Source: BOKV01 sp049289295
GTDB lineage: Bacteria > Pseudomonadota > Alphaproteobacteria > Rhizobiales > Rhizobiaceae
Direction of reading: 5' to 3'
Length of the DNA: 64,000 nucleotides
Assembly: GCA_049289295.1 (NCBI GenBank)
Contig: JBATLL010000070.1
Location: 62,001-126,000, forward strand
Below the pieces are notes generated by a model. That model had not been told where the DNA came from. It ran no database searches and saw nothing but the letters and a program-made list of their open reading frames with translations. A program made the translations under genes and the position numbers. Shown here in pieces: positions 24,416 to 32,447 of the stretch; the stretch's first letter is position 1; every line of letters begins with the position of its first letter.

Positions 24416-25075
24416 ATGGTTGACGACACTGGCAGTGCCTTTCAATTGCAGCCCGGCCTCAAGCAAGGGGACGATGGAAAGGTGCGCTGCGCGTGGCAGG
24501 GAAACCAGCCAGACTATCTGCACTATCACGACAATGAGTGGGGCCACCCTGTCACCGAAGACCGCCGCCTGTTCGAGAAGATTTGCCTGGAGGGTTTCCA
24601 GTCCGGTCTCTCCTGGCTGACAATCCTGCGCAAACGCGAGAATTTTCGCGAAGCCTTTCACGATTTCGATTTTGTCAAGGTCGCCGCCATGGGTGAAGCC
24701 GATATCGAGAGACTGCTCACCAATGCCGGTATCATCCGCCATCGCGGCAAGATTGCATCGACCATCAACAATGCTGGCAGGGCGCTCGATCTGGTGCGTT
24801 CCCATGGTTCGCTTGCGCGCTATTTCTGGTCATTCGAACCCGTTTCCTCGACAAGGCCGCAAGCGGTTACCTGGAACTGGATCATGGCGAACCCCAAGAC
24901 AGATGTTTCCATCGCCATCTCGAAGGACCTGAAAAAGCGAGGCTGGTCATTTGTCGGGCCGACAACAGTCTATGCTTTCATGCAGGCCATGGGACTGGTC
25001 AACGATCACGTGGAAGGTTGCCATTGCCGCCAGACGGTTGAGGCGAAGCGGACAGCCCTGAAGCGGCCGCAATGA
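24416..25075 (+). CDS. tag: DNA-3-methyladenine glycosylase I
   Basis: A 219-residue base-excision repair enzyme removing 3-methyladenine. The family signature begins RCAWQGNQPDYLHYHDNEWG (Cys25 and His38 are zinc ligands), followed by FEKICLEGFQSGLSWLTIL with the catalytic-pocket Glu, and FVGPTTVYAFMQAMGLVNDH. The C-terminal HVEGCHC supplies the remaining zinc ligands. The frame is open far upstream (from 24095), overlapping the opposite gene; the ATG at 24416 gives a 20-residue lead-in, and the ATG at 24365 is an alternative. It overlaps the DUF1801 gene by 4 bases. Confidence 0.94.
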   Translation: MVDDTGSAFQLQPGLKQGDDGKVRCAWQGNQPDYLHYHDNEWGHPVTEDRRLFEKICLEGFQSGLSWLTILRKRENFREAFHDFDFVKVAAMGEADIERLLTNAGIIRHRGKIASTINNAGRALDLVRSHGSLARYFWSFEPVSSTRPQAVTWNWIMANPKTDVSIAISKDLKKRGWSFVGPTTVYAFMQAMGLVNDHVEGCHCRQTVEAKRTALKRPQ

Positions 25076-25410
25076 ACGAAACGGACCTGCGCAATCTGAT
25101 CCTGGAAGCTGCTGGCGAAGTGCCGGATATCGGACCTCTTGCGCAGACCATCAAATGGGGCCAGCCAAGCTTTGCCCCGTCAAGACCCGGTATTGGCAGT
25201 TCCGTGCGTATCCAGGCGAATGGCAACGGCACGTACGGTTTGATGTTCATCTGCCATGCCGGACTGGTCGAGCGCTTCCGTGGACAATATGCGGGCGAAC
25301 TCGAATTTGACGGCGACCGGGCCATTGTCGTTGATCCAGCCAGGCCGTTTGACCGGGTAGCGGCAAAGCACTGTGTTGCACAGGCTCTGACCTTCAAGTT
25401 GAAGCGCTAA
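25072..25410 (+). CDS. DUF1801 (YdhG-like) domain protein
   Basis: A 112-residue small protein with features of the DUF1801/frataxin-like fold: AQTIKWGQPSFAPSRPGIGSS and the central beta strands GTYGLMFICHAGLVERF. The biochemical function of the family is not established. The ATG overlaps the tag stop (ATGA), so both proteins come from one transcript; whether they act together is unknown. Confidence 0.78.
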   Translation: MNETDLRNLILEAAGEVPDIGPLAQTIKWGQPSFAPSRPGIGSSVRIQANGNGTYGLMFICHAGLVERFRGQYAGELEFDGDRAIVVDPARPFDRVAAKHCVAQALTFKLKR

Positions 25411-25426
25411 GGCAGAAAAAGTTCCA

Positions 25427-26290
25427 TCACGCTAACCGTTTTGCCTTTGCAAGGATTGCAATAGCCACGCCGCCAAGGATAAGCGCCGAGGCGATGACAA
25501 ACCGCAATGTCCAGGCTTCGCTCAACGCAAGCGTGCCGCCAATTCCCGCAATGACCGGAACCGTCAACTGCACGATGGCTGCCTGTGTTCCGGTAAGGCT
25601 GCGCAATACCCGGTACCACAGTGCATAGCCCAGACCGGATGTTATGGCGCCTGATATGAAAGCAAGCGCTACTCCGGGAGCTGTTGCTCCAAGGCTCGGA
25701 AGGAAGATGGCCGCCAGTGCCAGCACCATCGGCACCGTGCGCATGAAGTTGCCCGCCGTCATGCCAAGCGGGTCCACGACGCCGCGACCGCGCACCGAAT
25801 AGGCTCCCCAGGCAATGCCCGCAATTGCCATCAGCGTCGCCGCAAGTGGATCGGGAGCAGAAAGTCCTGGCGATACCAGCCAGGCAAATGCGCCGAAAGC
25901 GATAATCAGGCCGGTCCATTCGGCAGCGCTTGGCCTGTCGCCCCGATAGAGGCCCCAACCGATCATGGTTCCCTGCACACTGGCAAAGAGGATCAGCGCG
26001 CCGATGCCCGCTCCTATTGCCACATAGGAAAAAGAGAAGAAAACGGCATAGGCGAACAGGGCCAGCGCCGAGAGCCAGTTGCCACCCAGTCCGTTTGACC
26101 CCTCAGGCTGGCTTGACCGGCGGTTCCCGCTGACCATTGCCAGGGCAAACAGGACAAGTGCTCCGGATGCCAGACGCACGAGGGAATAGCCCGCTGGGTC
26201 GATCAGCCCGCCGCCCAATGCGATGCGGGCCAAAACCGAGTTGGCCGCAAATGCGATCATGGTAAGGGCGGTCAGCAGAAAGGATGTCAT
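25427..26290 (-). CDS. EamA/DMT-family transporter
   Basis: A 287-residue membrane protein with about ten hydrophobic helices in two EamA repeats (about 1-135 and 145-285), the normal size and plan of drug/metabolite transporters. The ATG at 26290 starts MTSFLLTALTMIAFAANSVLAR, the typical first helix; an in-frame ATG at 26317 is an alternative. The substrate cannot be inferred. A second EamA gene lies directly upstream on the same strand, 90 bases away. Confidence 0.87.
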   Translation of the reverse strand: MTSFLLTALTMIAFAANSVLARIALGGGLIDPAGYSLVRLASGALVLFALAMVSGNRRSSQPEGSNGLGGNWLSALALFAYAVFFSFSYVAIGAGIGALILFASVQGTMIGWGLYRGDRPSAAEWTGLIIAFGAFAWLVSPGLSAPDPLAATLMAIAGIAWGAYSVRGRGVVDPLGMTAGNFMRTVPMVLALAAIFLPSLGATAPGVALAFISGAITSGLGYALWYRVLRSLTGTQAAIVQLTVPVIAGIGGTLALSEAWTLRFVIASALILGGVAIAILAKAKRLA

Positions 26291-26380
26291 GTGCTCATGT
26301 CGGTTGCCTGGTACCATAAGAACCGGTCTTCCTGCCAATGCAAGGCCGGGTCCATCACCATGGCATGTCGCGCAGGCCCT

Positions 26381-27319
26381 TCAGTTGACTGGCGGCGCGA
26401 TCCGGCTGATCCGCCGCTGCTCGATAATCTGCCAGCCCAGATAGGCAAGCAGTGCAGCTAGCACGATACCCCCGCCCAGCACCGTGCGGAACGACGGCGT
26501 TTCGCCAAGGACAAGCCAGACCCAGAAGGGTCCCAGAATTGTTTCCGCCGTGCCCAGCAGTGCTGCGAATGCCGAAGGGATCAGCCGCGCACCGTATGTG
26601 AAGAAGGCAAGTCCCAGCGCCAGGGAAGCACCGAACACGATCAGGATCGGCACCTGCCAGACTTCAACGGCGATGCTGCCGGTCGTGGCGATACTCATGG
26701 TCAGTGCGACCGTGAAACCGATCATCGTGCCGGTGCAGGTCGCAGGCGTCATGCGGATGCCCGAATATCGCCGGGTGATGACGGTTGCCAGTGCAAACAC
26801 CATGGCGATCAGCAGCGACAGGCCGTCGCCCACCGGAGAAACCTTGCCATTGAGCGAATCCGACACCATCACCGCGACCCCCGCGATGACGGCGCCAACG
26901 GCAAGCCAGGTCGACAGGCGCAAAGGTTCGCCGAAGACGATCCGCGAAATGAGCGCCGCGATCAGCGGCACACCGGCTTGCATCAGCAGGATATTGGCAA
27001 CGGTGGTGAACTGCAGAGCCACGATGAACGAGGTCGAGGCAGTGCCGAAACATGCCGCGACCGCGAGGCCGGGCCATCCCATCCCGCGAAACAGGCGCAA
27101 GGTGCCCTGCAAGCCATCGCGCCACAGCATGAAGATCAGAAGGAGGATTGTTGCCGTGCCAGCCCGCCAGACTACCGTGTGCCATGGATCGTCGACAGCC
27201 GCCCAACGCGCCAGGATGCCACCAAGCGACCATGTCAGCGCCGAAGCAAACACGAGCCAGGCGCCAAGCGCGTGACTGTCTGCGGCTGGTGCGTTCGCGC
27301 TCGCCTCGGTAGACGCCAT
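26381..27319 (-). CDS. EamA/DMT-family transporter
   Basis: A 312-residue membrane protein with about ten helices in two EamA repeats and a 20-residue polar N-terminus (MASTEASANAPAADSHALGAW). The start at 27319 is preferred to the in-frame ATG two codons upstream because AAAGGA stands 6 bases before it but abuts the other. It is not obviously a recent duplicate of the neighbouring transporter. Substrate unknown. Confidence 0.87.
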   Translation of the reverse strand: MASTEASANAPAADSHALGAWLVFASALTWSLGGILARWAAVDDPWHTVVWRAGTATILLLIFMLWRDGLQGTLRLFRGMGWPGLAVAACFGTASTSFIVALQFTTVANILLMQAGVPLIAALISRIVFGEPLRLSTWLAVGAVIAGVAVMVSDSLNGKVSPVGDGLSLLIAMVFALATVITRRYSGIRMTPATCTGTMIGFTVALTMSIATTGSIAVEVWQVPILIVFGASLALGLAFFTYGARLIPSAFAALLGTAETILGPFWVWLVLGETPSFRTVLGGGIVLAALLAYLGWQIIEQRRISRIAPPVN

Positions 27320-27522
27320 GGACATTCCTTTTGGGGTTCCCGCCCGATCAGGCCTTTTGGCCACAAGGCGACTATGGACGCGGCCAGCCCATTCGGCCAG
27401 ACCGGTAAGCGACCTGAAAATGTCGCAGGCAAGGGGCGAGGCTGTGCGCCAGTCCCGCCCCTTGAAAACCCGTCATTTGCCATGGCCAATGGAATGAGCA
27501 GTGCCAGGCAGGATGAATGGCC

Positions 27523-28017
27523 TTACTTGCTGTTTCTGGCCAGCCAGTCCTTCATGAAGGCAATTTCGGTTTCCTGCGCAGCAATGATCCCCTGCGCCAG
27601 CTTGCGCAGTTCTTCATCCTTGCCATGTTCGAGGACTATCCGAGCCATTGCTACCGCTCCTTCATGATGCGGGATCATGCCGCTGGCAAAATCGACGTCG
27701 GCATTGCCGGTGAATTCGATGTCCATGCCTGCATGCATGTCGGCATTGGCCTTGGCGAAGGCTGTGCTCGCCGGACCCTGGTCGCCCCTGGGGACAGCCA
27801 TCGCGCCCATGTCGTGGTCGCCATGTTCGCCGCCGTCCATCTCATCCATCATGGTCTGCATTTGCGCCATCATGTCACGCATCTGCTGCATCATCTGGGG
27901 CATGTTGCCCATGTTCATCTTTCCATGGTCCATCGTGCCTTGCCCGCTTTGGGCAAGTGCAACTGCGGCAAGGCCGAGCGCCAGTGCGCCAGCCAGGAAT
28001 ATTGTTCTGCTTTTCAT
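27523..28017 (-). CDS. exported DUF305 protein, possible copper binder
   Basis: A 164-residue exported protein. The signal peptide (MKSRTIFLAGALALGLAAVALA) is cut before QSGQ. Residues 28-78 are extremely Met/His-rich (MDHGKMNMGNMPQMMQQM, DGGEHGDHDMG), and the helical DUF305 domain carries IPHHEGAVAMA, the HHxxA motif of this family. DUF305 proteins such as CopM bind copper in the periplasm. A small Cys/His-rich secreted protein is encoded 71 bases upstream on the same strand. Confidence 0.88.
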   Translation of the reverse strand: MKSRTIFLAGALALGLAAVALAQSGQGTMDHGKMNMGNMPQMMQQMRDMMAQMQTMMDEMDGGEHGDHDMGAMAVPRGDQGPASTAFAKANADMHAGMDIEFTGNADVDFASGMIPHHEGAVAMARIVLEHGKDEELRKLAQGIIAAQETEIAFMKDWLARNSK

Positions 28018-28088
28018 GGTCGATATCCTTGTTCACTTGTTGATTGCGGCCCGCATTCGTCAGGCCAGTGGTGTCGCCAACAGGTGAA

Positions 28089-28409
28089 TCAGAATCGTGG
28101 AGGTGGGGAGGGTGGCGCATCGCCCAGGGCAAGGAACATGTGCTGCGGCAGGCTCTTGTAGGCGGGCCTGTGCGCCCAAGCTGCATTCCAGCCCACAGAT
28201 GGCTTACCCACGCAGCAGTGACATGGCAGCATGTCGCAGCCTGCTTTATCGTCCATCATCGGTGTGCAATCGCTAACGGCTGACCGGTTGTGCATGGCAT
28301 GGGGCATGTTTGCACCTGCTTGCACATGGCGATGTCCCGCGCTGGCAAATGGCATCGCCATCGCGTTCACGCTCAGGAATGTCAGCAACAGGATCAGCCA
28401 CGATTTCAT
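28089..28409 (-). CDS. small secreted Cys/His/Met-rich protein
   Basis: A 106-residue protein with a signal peptide (MKSWLILLLTFLSVNAMA, cut near ASA-G). The mature part holds Cys48, 58, 63, 65 and 66 (LPCHCC), seven His and several Met, and ends APPSPPPRF. It belongs to no family I can name with confidence; composition and the Pro-rich end recall CopL-like and DUF2946-like secreted proteins of copper operons. It lies directly upstream of the DUF305 gene on the same strand. The frame is open to 28484, but only the ATG at 28409 gives a signal peptide; its ribosome-binding site is weak. Confidence 0.6.
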   Translation of the reverse strand: MKSWLILLLTFLSVNAMAMPFASAGHRHVQAGANMPHAMHNRSAVSDCTPMMDDKAGCDMLPCHCCVGKPSVGWNAAWAHRPAYKSLPQHMFLALGDAPPSPPPRF

Positions 28410-28556
28410 GCTGCCGGTGTAGTCTTGCGCGCGATCACCGGCAAATGAAACTTTCGTAACCTGCGTCGCGCGCATGCTCGCCATCGTACTGGCGCTTGCC
28501 GCTCCACCCCCAATCGTTTAGGAAAACGCCGCAACCCTTTCCGCTCCAGGTATCCG

Positions 28557-30077
28557 ATGTCCGACAAGAAGAAGAAATCACCGCGCCTGAAGGCCCGCCT
28601 GCCGCGCGGCTTTGTCGATCGTTCTCCGGCCGATATCCGCGCAACGGACGAGATGGTCGCGAAAATCCGTGAGGTCTATGAGCGCTACGGCTTCGATCCG
28701 CTCGAGACACCCATGTTCGAGTTCACCGATTGCCTCGGCAAGTTCCTGCCCGACAGCGACCGGCCAAACGAGGGTGTCTTTTCGGTTCAGGACGATGACG
28801 AGCAGTGGATGAGCCTGCGCTACGACCTGACCGCGCCGCTGGCTCGCCACGTCGCGGAGAACATCAACGAAATCAACCTGCCATACCGCACCTATCGCAA
28901 TGGCTGGGTGTTCAGGAACGAAAAGCCGGGACCGGGCCGCTTCCGCCAGTTCATGCAGTTCGATGCCGACACGGTCGGCGCGCCGGGCGTCCAGGCAGAC
29001 GCTGAAATGTGCATGATGATGGCCGACACGATGGAAGCGCTTGGTATTGCGCGCGGCGACTATGTGATCCGGGTGAACAATCGCAAGGTGCTCGACAGCG
29101 TGATGGAGGCGATTGGCCTTGGCGGCGATGAAAACGCCGAGAAGCGGCTGAATGTGATGCGGTCCATCGACAAGCTCGACAAGTTCGGTGTCGAAGGCGT
29201 ACGGCTCCTGCTCGGCCCCGGCCGCTGGGACGGTGGTAAGGAAGGCGAGGGCGATTTTACCCCGGGAGTGGGGTTAGATGAGTTTCAGATAAACCGGATT
29301 ATTGCATACCTTGCCCTATCCGGCTCTGGTGCCTCAAACAGAAATGTCGATAATCAGATTTCTATCCTGGAGCAAACCGCATCCGGTCTAGCAGGCCTCG
29401 AAGAACTTGAAGCTATGAGTCAGCAGTTTAATGTGGCTGGCTACGGCCCTGACCGTATCAAAATTGATCCCTCCTGCGTCCGCGGCCTTGAATACTACAC
29501 CGGACCCGTTTTCGAAGCCGAGCTGACCTTCCCCGTCACAAACGAAAAAGGCCAGGAAGTGGTCTTCGGCTCGGTCGGCGGCGGCGGGCGCTATGACGGC
29601 CTGGTCAAGCGCTTCACAGGGCAGGATGTTCCAGCCACCGGTTTTTCCATCGGCGTATCGCGGCTCATGACCGCACTGAAAAACCTTGGCAAACTTGGCC
29701 AGGACGAAGTTATCGCGCCGGTTCTCGTCACCGTCATGGACGGCGATACGCAGGCACTCGGGCGCTACCAGAAGATGGTGCAGGATCTGCGCCAGGCGGG
29801 AATTCGCGCCGAAATGTACCAGGGCAACTGGAAGAAATTCGGCAACCAGCTGCGTTATGCCGACCGGCGCGATTGCCCCATTGCCATCATTCAGGGTTCA
29901 GACGAGCGCGAAAGGGGCATCGTCCAGATCAAGGACATGATCGAGGGCCGCAGGCAGGCCGCCGCCATCGAATCGAACGAGGAATGGCGTGAAGCCCGCC
30001 CAGGCCAGTTCGAGGTGAAGGAAGGCGACATCGTCGCGGAAGTGAAGAGGCTTCTGGCCGAACAGGCGGGCGGATAG
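28557..30077 (+). CDS. hisS: histidyl-tRNA synthetase
   Basis: A 506-residue class II synthetase charging tRNA-His. Motif 2 is FRNEKPGPGRFRQF (about 117-130), the histidine loop is RGLEYYTGPVFEAE (about 308-321) and GGGGRYDGLV follows near 342. The anticodon-binding domain occupies about 390-505. It starts with a lysine-rich MSDKKKKSPR. It is followed after 3 bases by hisZ, a related but non-catalytic protein. Codons from about 235 to 306, in the insertion domain, are markedly poorer in GC than the rest. Confidence 0.96.
   Translation: MSDKKKKSPRLKARLPRGFVDRSPADIRATDEMVAKIREVYERYGFDPLETPMFEFTDCLGKFLPDSDRPNEGVFSVQDDDEQWMSLRYDLTAPLARHVAENINEINLPYRTYRNGWVFRNEKPGPGRFRQFMQFDADTVGAPGVQADAEMCMMMADTMEALGIARGDYVIRVNNRKVLDSVMEAIGLGGDENAEKRLNVMRSIDKLDKFGVEGVRLLLGPGRWDGGKEGEGDFTPGVGLDEFQINRIIAYLALSGSGASNRNVDNQISILEQTASGLAGLEELEAMSQQFNVAGYGPDRIKIDPSCVRGLEYYTGPVFEAELTFPVTNEKGQEVVFGSVGGGGRYDGLVKRFTGQDVPATGFSIGVSRLMTALKNLGKLGQDEVIAPVLVTVMDGDTQALGRYQKMVQDLRQAGIRAEMYQGNWKKFGNQLRYADRRDCPIAIIQGSDERERGIVQIKDMIEGRRQAAAIESNEEWREARPGQFEVKEGDIVAEVKRLLAEQAGG
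29260..29475 (+). other. low-GC, atypical-codon patch inside hisS
   Basis: Three consecutive 60-base blocks (29281-29460) have 28, 30 and 29 G+C, about 48 %, while blocks at 29161 and 29521 have 39 and 37 (65 % and 62 %). The patch contains TTA, ATA, AGA and two CTA codons, rare in neighbouring genes. The reading frame is intact throughout. Confidence 0.75.
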
Positions 30078-30080
30078 GCT

Positions 30081-31208
30081 GTGACCGGGTCTGACAGGCT
30101 TCTCTCCTTCTTCGCCGGGCGCGGCTGCGAAATGCCTGCCATCAGCCTGTTGCAGCCAGCCGATCCGTTTCTCGATACCGCAGGCGAGGATTTGCGCCGC
30201 CGCATCTTCATCACTGCAGACCAGTCAGGGGCCACCTTGTGCCTGCGCCCCGAATTCACGATTCCTGTTTGCCTGCTGCACCTTGAGCGCGCCAACGGCC
30301 CGGCAAGATACGGCTATACCGGCACTGTCTTTCGCCAGCGTCGCGACGAGCCGAACGAATTCCGCCAGGCAGGTATAGAGGATCTGGGCAATCCCGACAG
30401 GGTTGAAGCCGACATCGCCTCGCTGAGCGATTGCCTTTCGGCCCTTCAGGAACTGGGCGTAGGCAATCCGCGCCTGACCCTCGGTGATCAGTCCATTTTC
30501 GAAGCAGTCCTGAAGGGGTTGGACCTTCCATCGGCCTGGCAGAAGCGGCTCAGCCGCGCATTCGGTGATCGCGCACTCCTGAGCGCTGACGTTGCGCGCC
30601 TTTCCGGCGAAGGGCAGGTGGAATCGAGCTCGCTTGCGCCTGAAGTGGCCGCCATGCTGGGCAAGCACAACCGCAAGGGTCTTGAAAGCTGGATCGCGGC
30701 GCGCATCGCCGTGTCGGGTCTTTCAGGCGGACGCACCGCAGCCGAGATCGCAACACGGCTGATGGAAAAGGCGGAACTCGCCGCCGTTCGTCTCGATGAG
30801 GCACACCGCCTGGCGCTCGAAGCCTTCCTGGGGCTGGAATGCCTGGCAACTGACGCACCCGCCAGGCTTGGAACTCTGGCAAAGGAACATGGACTGGCCA
30901 TCAGCGACAGCGTGTCGGCCTTTGCGTCACGCATTTCACGGCTGAAGGAAGCCGGTTCACTGCCGTCCGATGCGCGATATCGCGCCAGCTTTGGCCGAAG
31001 GCTCGATTATTATACCGGCCTTGTCTTCGAGGTGAGCGATGAGGGCGCCGGAAAGCCGCTCGCCGGGGGTGGGCGCTATGACCGGCTGATGACGCTCCTT
31101 GGCGCTGGCCAGGAAGTGCCCGCCGTGGGTTTCTCGATATGGCTCGACAGGGTGGCGCAGTCAGTTGCAAAAACCCGGCCAGGCAGCAAGGCGGAGGACA
31201 GCGCATGA
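30081..31208 (+). CDS. hisZ: ATP phosphoribosyltransferase regulatory subunit HisZ
   Basis: A 375-residue HisRS-like protein that lacks tRNA charging and instead forms the active, histidine-regulated complex with short HisG. It keeps the HisRS fold: LQPADPFLDTAGEDLRRR, LCLRPEFTIPVCLLHL, then ASFGRRLDYYTGLVFE and GGGRYDRLM at the C-terminal end, with no anticodon-binding domain. It starts with GTG 3 bases after the hisS stop and overlaps hisG by 4 bases. Confidence 0.94.
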   Translation: MTGSDRLLSFFAGRGCEMPAISLLQPADPFLDTAGEDLRRRIFITADQSGATLCLRPEFTIPVCLLHLERANGPARYGYTGTVFRQRRDEPNEFRQAGIEDLGNPDRVEADIASLSDCLSALQELGVGNPRLTLGDQSIFEAVLKGLDLPSAWQKRLSRAFGDRALLSADVARLSGEGQVESSSLAPEVAAMLGKHNRKGLESWIAARIAVSGLSGGRTAAEIATRLMEKAELAAVRLDEAHRLALEAFLGLECLATDAPARLGTLAKEHGLAISDSVSAFASRISRLKEAGSLPSDARYRASFGRRLDYYTGLVFEVSDEGAGKPLAGGGRYDRLMTLLGAGQEVPAVGFSIWLDRVAQSVAKTRPGSKAEDSA

Positions 31209-31906
31209 GCGTGACACTCGCCATCCCATCCAAGGGCAGGCTCCGCGAACGTTCGCTGGAGATTTTTTCCCAGGCAGGACTGGAAGTCGGCCTTCCTTCC
31301 GATGCGCGCAGCTACACCGGTTCGCTTCCTGCCATGCCTGGCGTCGATATCGCCTTTCTTTCGGCATCCGAAATCGCGCGCGAACTCATTTCCGGCAATA
31401 TCCACCTGGGCATTACCGGAGAGGATCTGGCACGCGAAGCCGTTGCCGATGCCGACCGGATGCTTGAATTTCCGCTGGCACTGGGCTTCGGCCATGCCGA
31501 TGTGGTCGTTGCCATCCCCGACGCCTGGATTGATGTCGACACGATGGCTGATCTTGATGATGTTGCGGCCGAGTTTCGCCAGCGCCACGGTCGTCGACTG
31601 CGCATTGCCACCAAATACTGGCAGCTGACCCAGAATTTCTTCGCGGGCCACGGCATCGCCGTTTACCGGATCGTTGAGAGCCTGGGAGCAACCGAGGGCG
31701 CACCGGCTGCAGGCACAGCCGACGTCATCGTCGACATCACCTCGTCAGGCTCCACCCTGCGTGCCAACAATCTGAAGATCCTGTCCGATGGCGTTATCCT
31801 GCGTTCGCAGGCAAACCTGATCCGTTCGCGAACCGCAGCCTGCGATGCCCAGGACAAGGCCCGCATAGAGACCCTGCTGCAGCGTGTTGGCGCCGGCCTC
31901 AAATGA
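31205..31906 (+). CDS. hisG: ATP phosphoribosyltransferase, short form HisG
   Basis: A 233-residue enzyme starting histidine synthesis from ATP and PRPP. It begins MSVTLAIPSKGRLRE and contains GITGEDLAREAV and DVIVDITSSGSTLRANNLK, the PRPP-binding loop. It lacks the C-terminal regulatory domain of long HisG, which fits dependence on HisZ. The ATG overlaps the hisZ stop (ATGA). The in-frame ATG at 31139 lies inside hisZ and is not needed. Confidence 0.96.
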   Translation: MSVTLAIPSKGRLRERSLEIFSQAGLEVGLPSDARSYTGSLPAMPGVDIAFLSASEIARELISGNIHLGITGEDLAREAVADADRMLEFPLALGFGHADVVVAIPDAWIDVDTMADLDDVAAEFRQRHGRRLRIATKYWQLTQNFFAGHGIAVYRIVESLGATEGAPAAGTADVIVDITSSGSTLRANNLKILSDGVILRSQANLIRSRTAACDAQDKARIETLLQRVGAGLK

Positions 31907-31935
31907 AAACGCCGCCTCGCGGGCGGCGTCTCCTT
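31905..31935. terminator. bidirectional intrinsic terminator between hisG and doxX
   Basis: Perfect 8-base arms ACGCCGCC (31909-31916) and GGCGGCGT (31922-31929) around TCGCG. On the minus strand TTTTCATTT follows, 27 bases after the doxX stop. On the plus strand it begins 3 bases after the hisG stop and is followed by CTCCTTCCTGT. Confidence 0.8.
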
Positions 31936-31955
31936 CCTGTCTGCAGTGTCGAGGA

Positions 31956-32339
31956 TCAGCCGCGCCGTCCATCGACCGACATGCTGCCAGCGCCCGCCAC
32001 TGAAAGTGCAAGGAAGCCGCCTGCAATTGCCAGGTTCTTCATGAGCATGATCATCTGCACCTGATCTGCCGGATTGAAATGGAAGACCAGCGCTGTGAAC
32101 GCACAGAAGGCTGCGAGCAGATAGCTGGTGATGCGGGTCTTGAAACCGATCAGGATGGCAATGCCCGCGAGTGTTTCGAAAATGGCTGCCAGCCAGGCAA
32201 GTGCCGTGGAAGCCGGAAGACCGACCGAGGCGATATAGCCCGCAGTGCCTTCAATGCCGCCAAGCTTCTGCAGCCCGGCCATGATGAAAATGATCGCAAG
32301 CAGGATGCGTGCGACAAGCAGTACGGCGTTGTTGGACAT
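31956..32339 (-). CDS. DoxX family membrane protein
   Basis: A 127-residue four-helix inner-membrane protein. It starts MSNNAVLLVARILLAIIFIMAGLQK split by the family's first-helix GLQKL motif, followed by AWLAAIFETLAGIAILIGF and a C-terminal helix. DoxX/DoxD-like proteins are linked to thiosulphate oxidation or redox stress in some organisms, but most are uncharacterised. The ATG at 32339 has AGGGG upstream; the longer in-frame start is not needed. It is a single gene between hisG and fumC. Confidence 0.88.
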   Translation of the reverse strand: MSNNAVLLVARILLAIIFIMAGLQKLGGIEGTAGYIASVGLPASTALAWLAAIFETLAGIAILIGFKTRITSYLLAAFCAFTALVFHFNPADQVQMIMLMKNLAIAGGFLALSVAGAGSMSVDGRRG

Positions 32340-32447
32340 GGAAATCCCCTTTTTGTCCCGTTTCACGATTTCCTAGATAACGTTTCCGCATGAAAGAGGC
32401 ATCAGGTCCAGAGTCTACAGAGTGTTCACCTTCAATTGACCGTGAAG

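Noticed and set aside
27431..27463. 8-base perfect stem (AAGGGGCG ... CGCCCCTT) downstream of the DUF305 gene
   Set aside because: The loop is 17 bases and no U-tract follows on either strand, so a terminator cannot be claimed.
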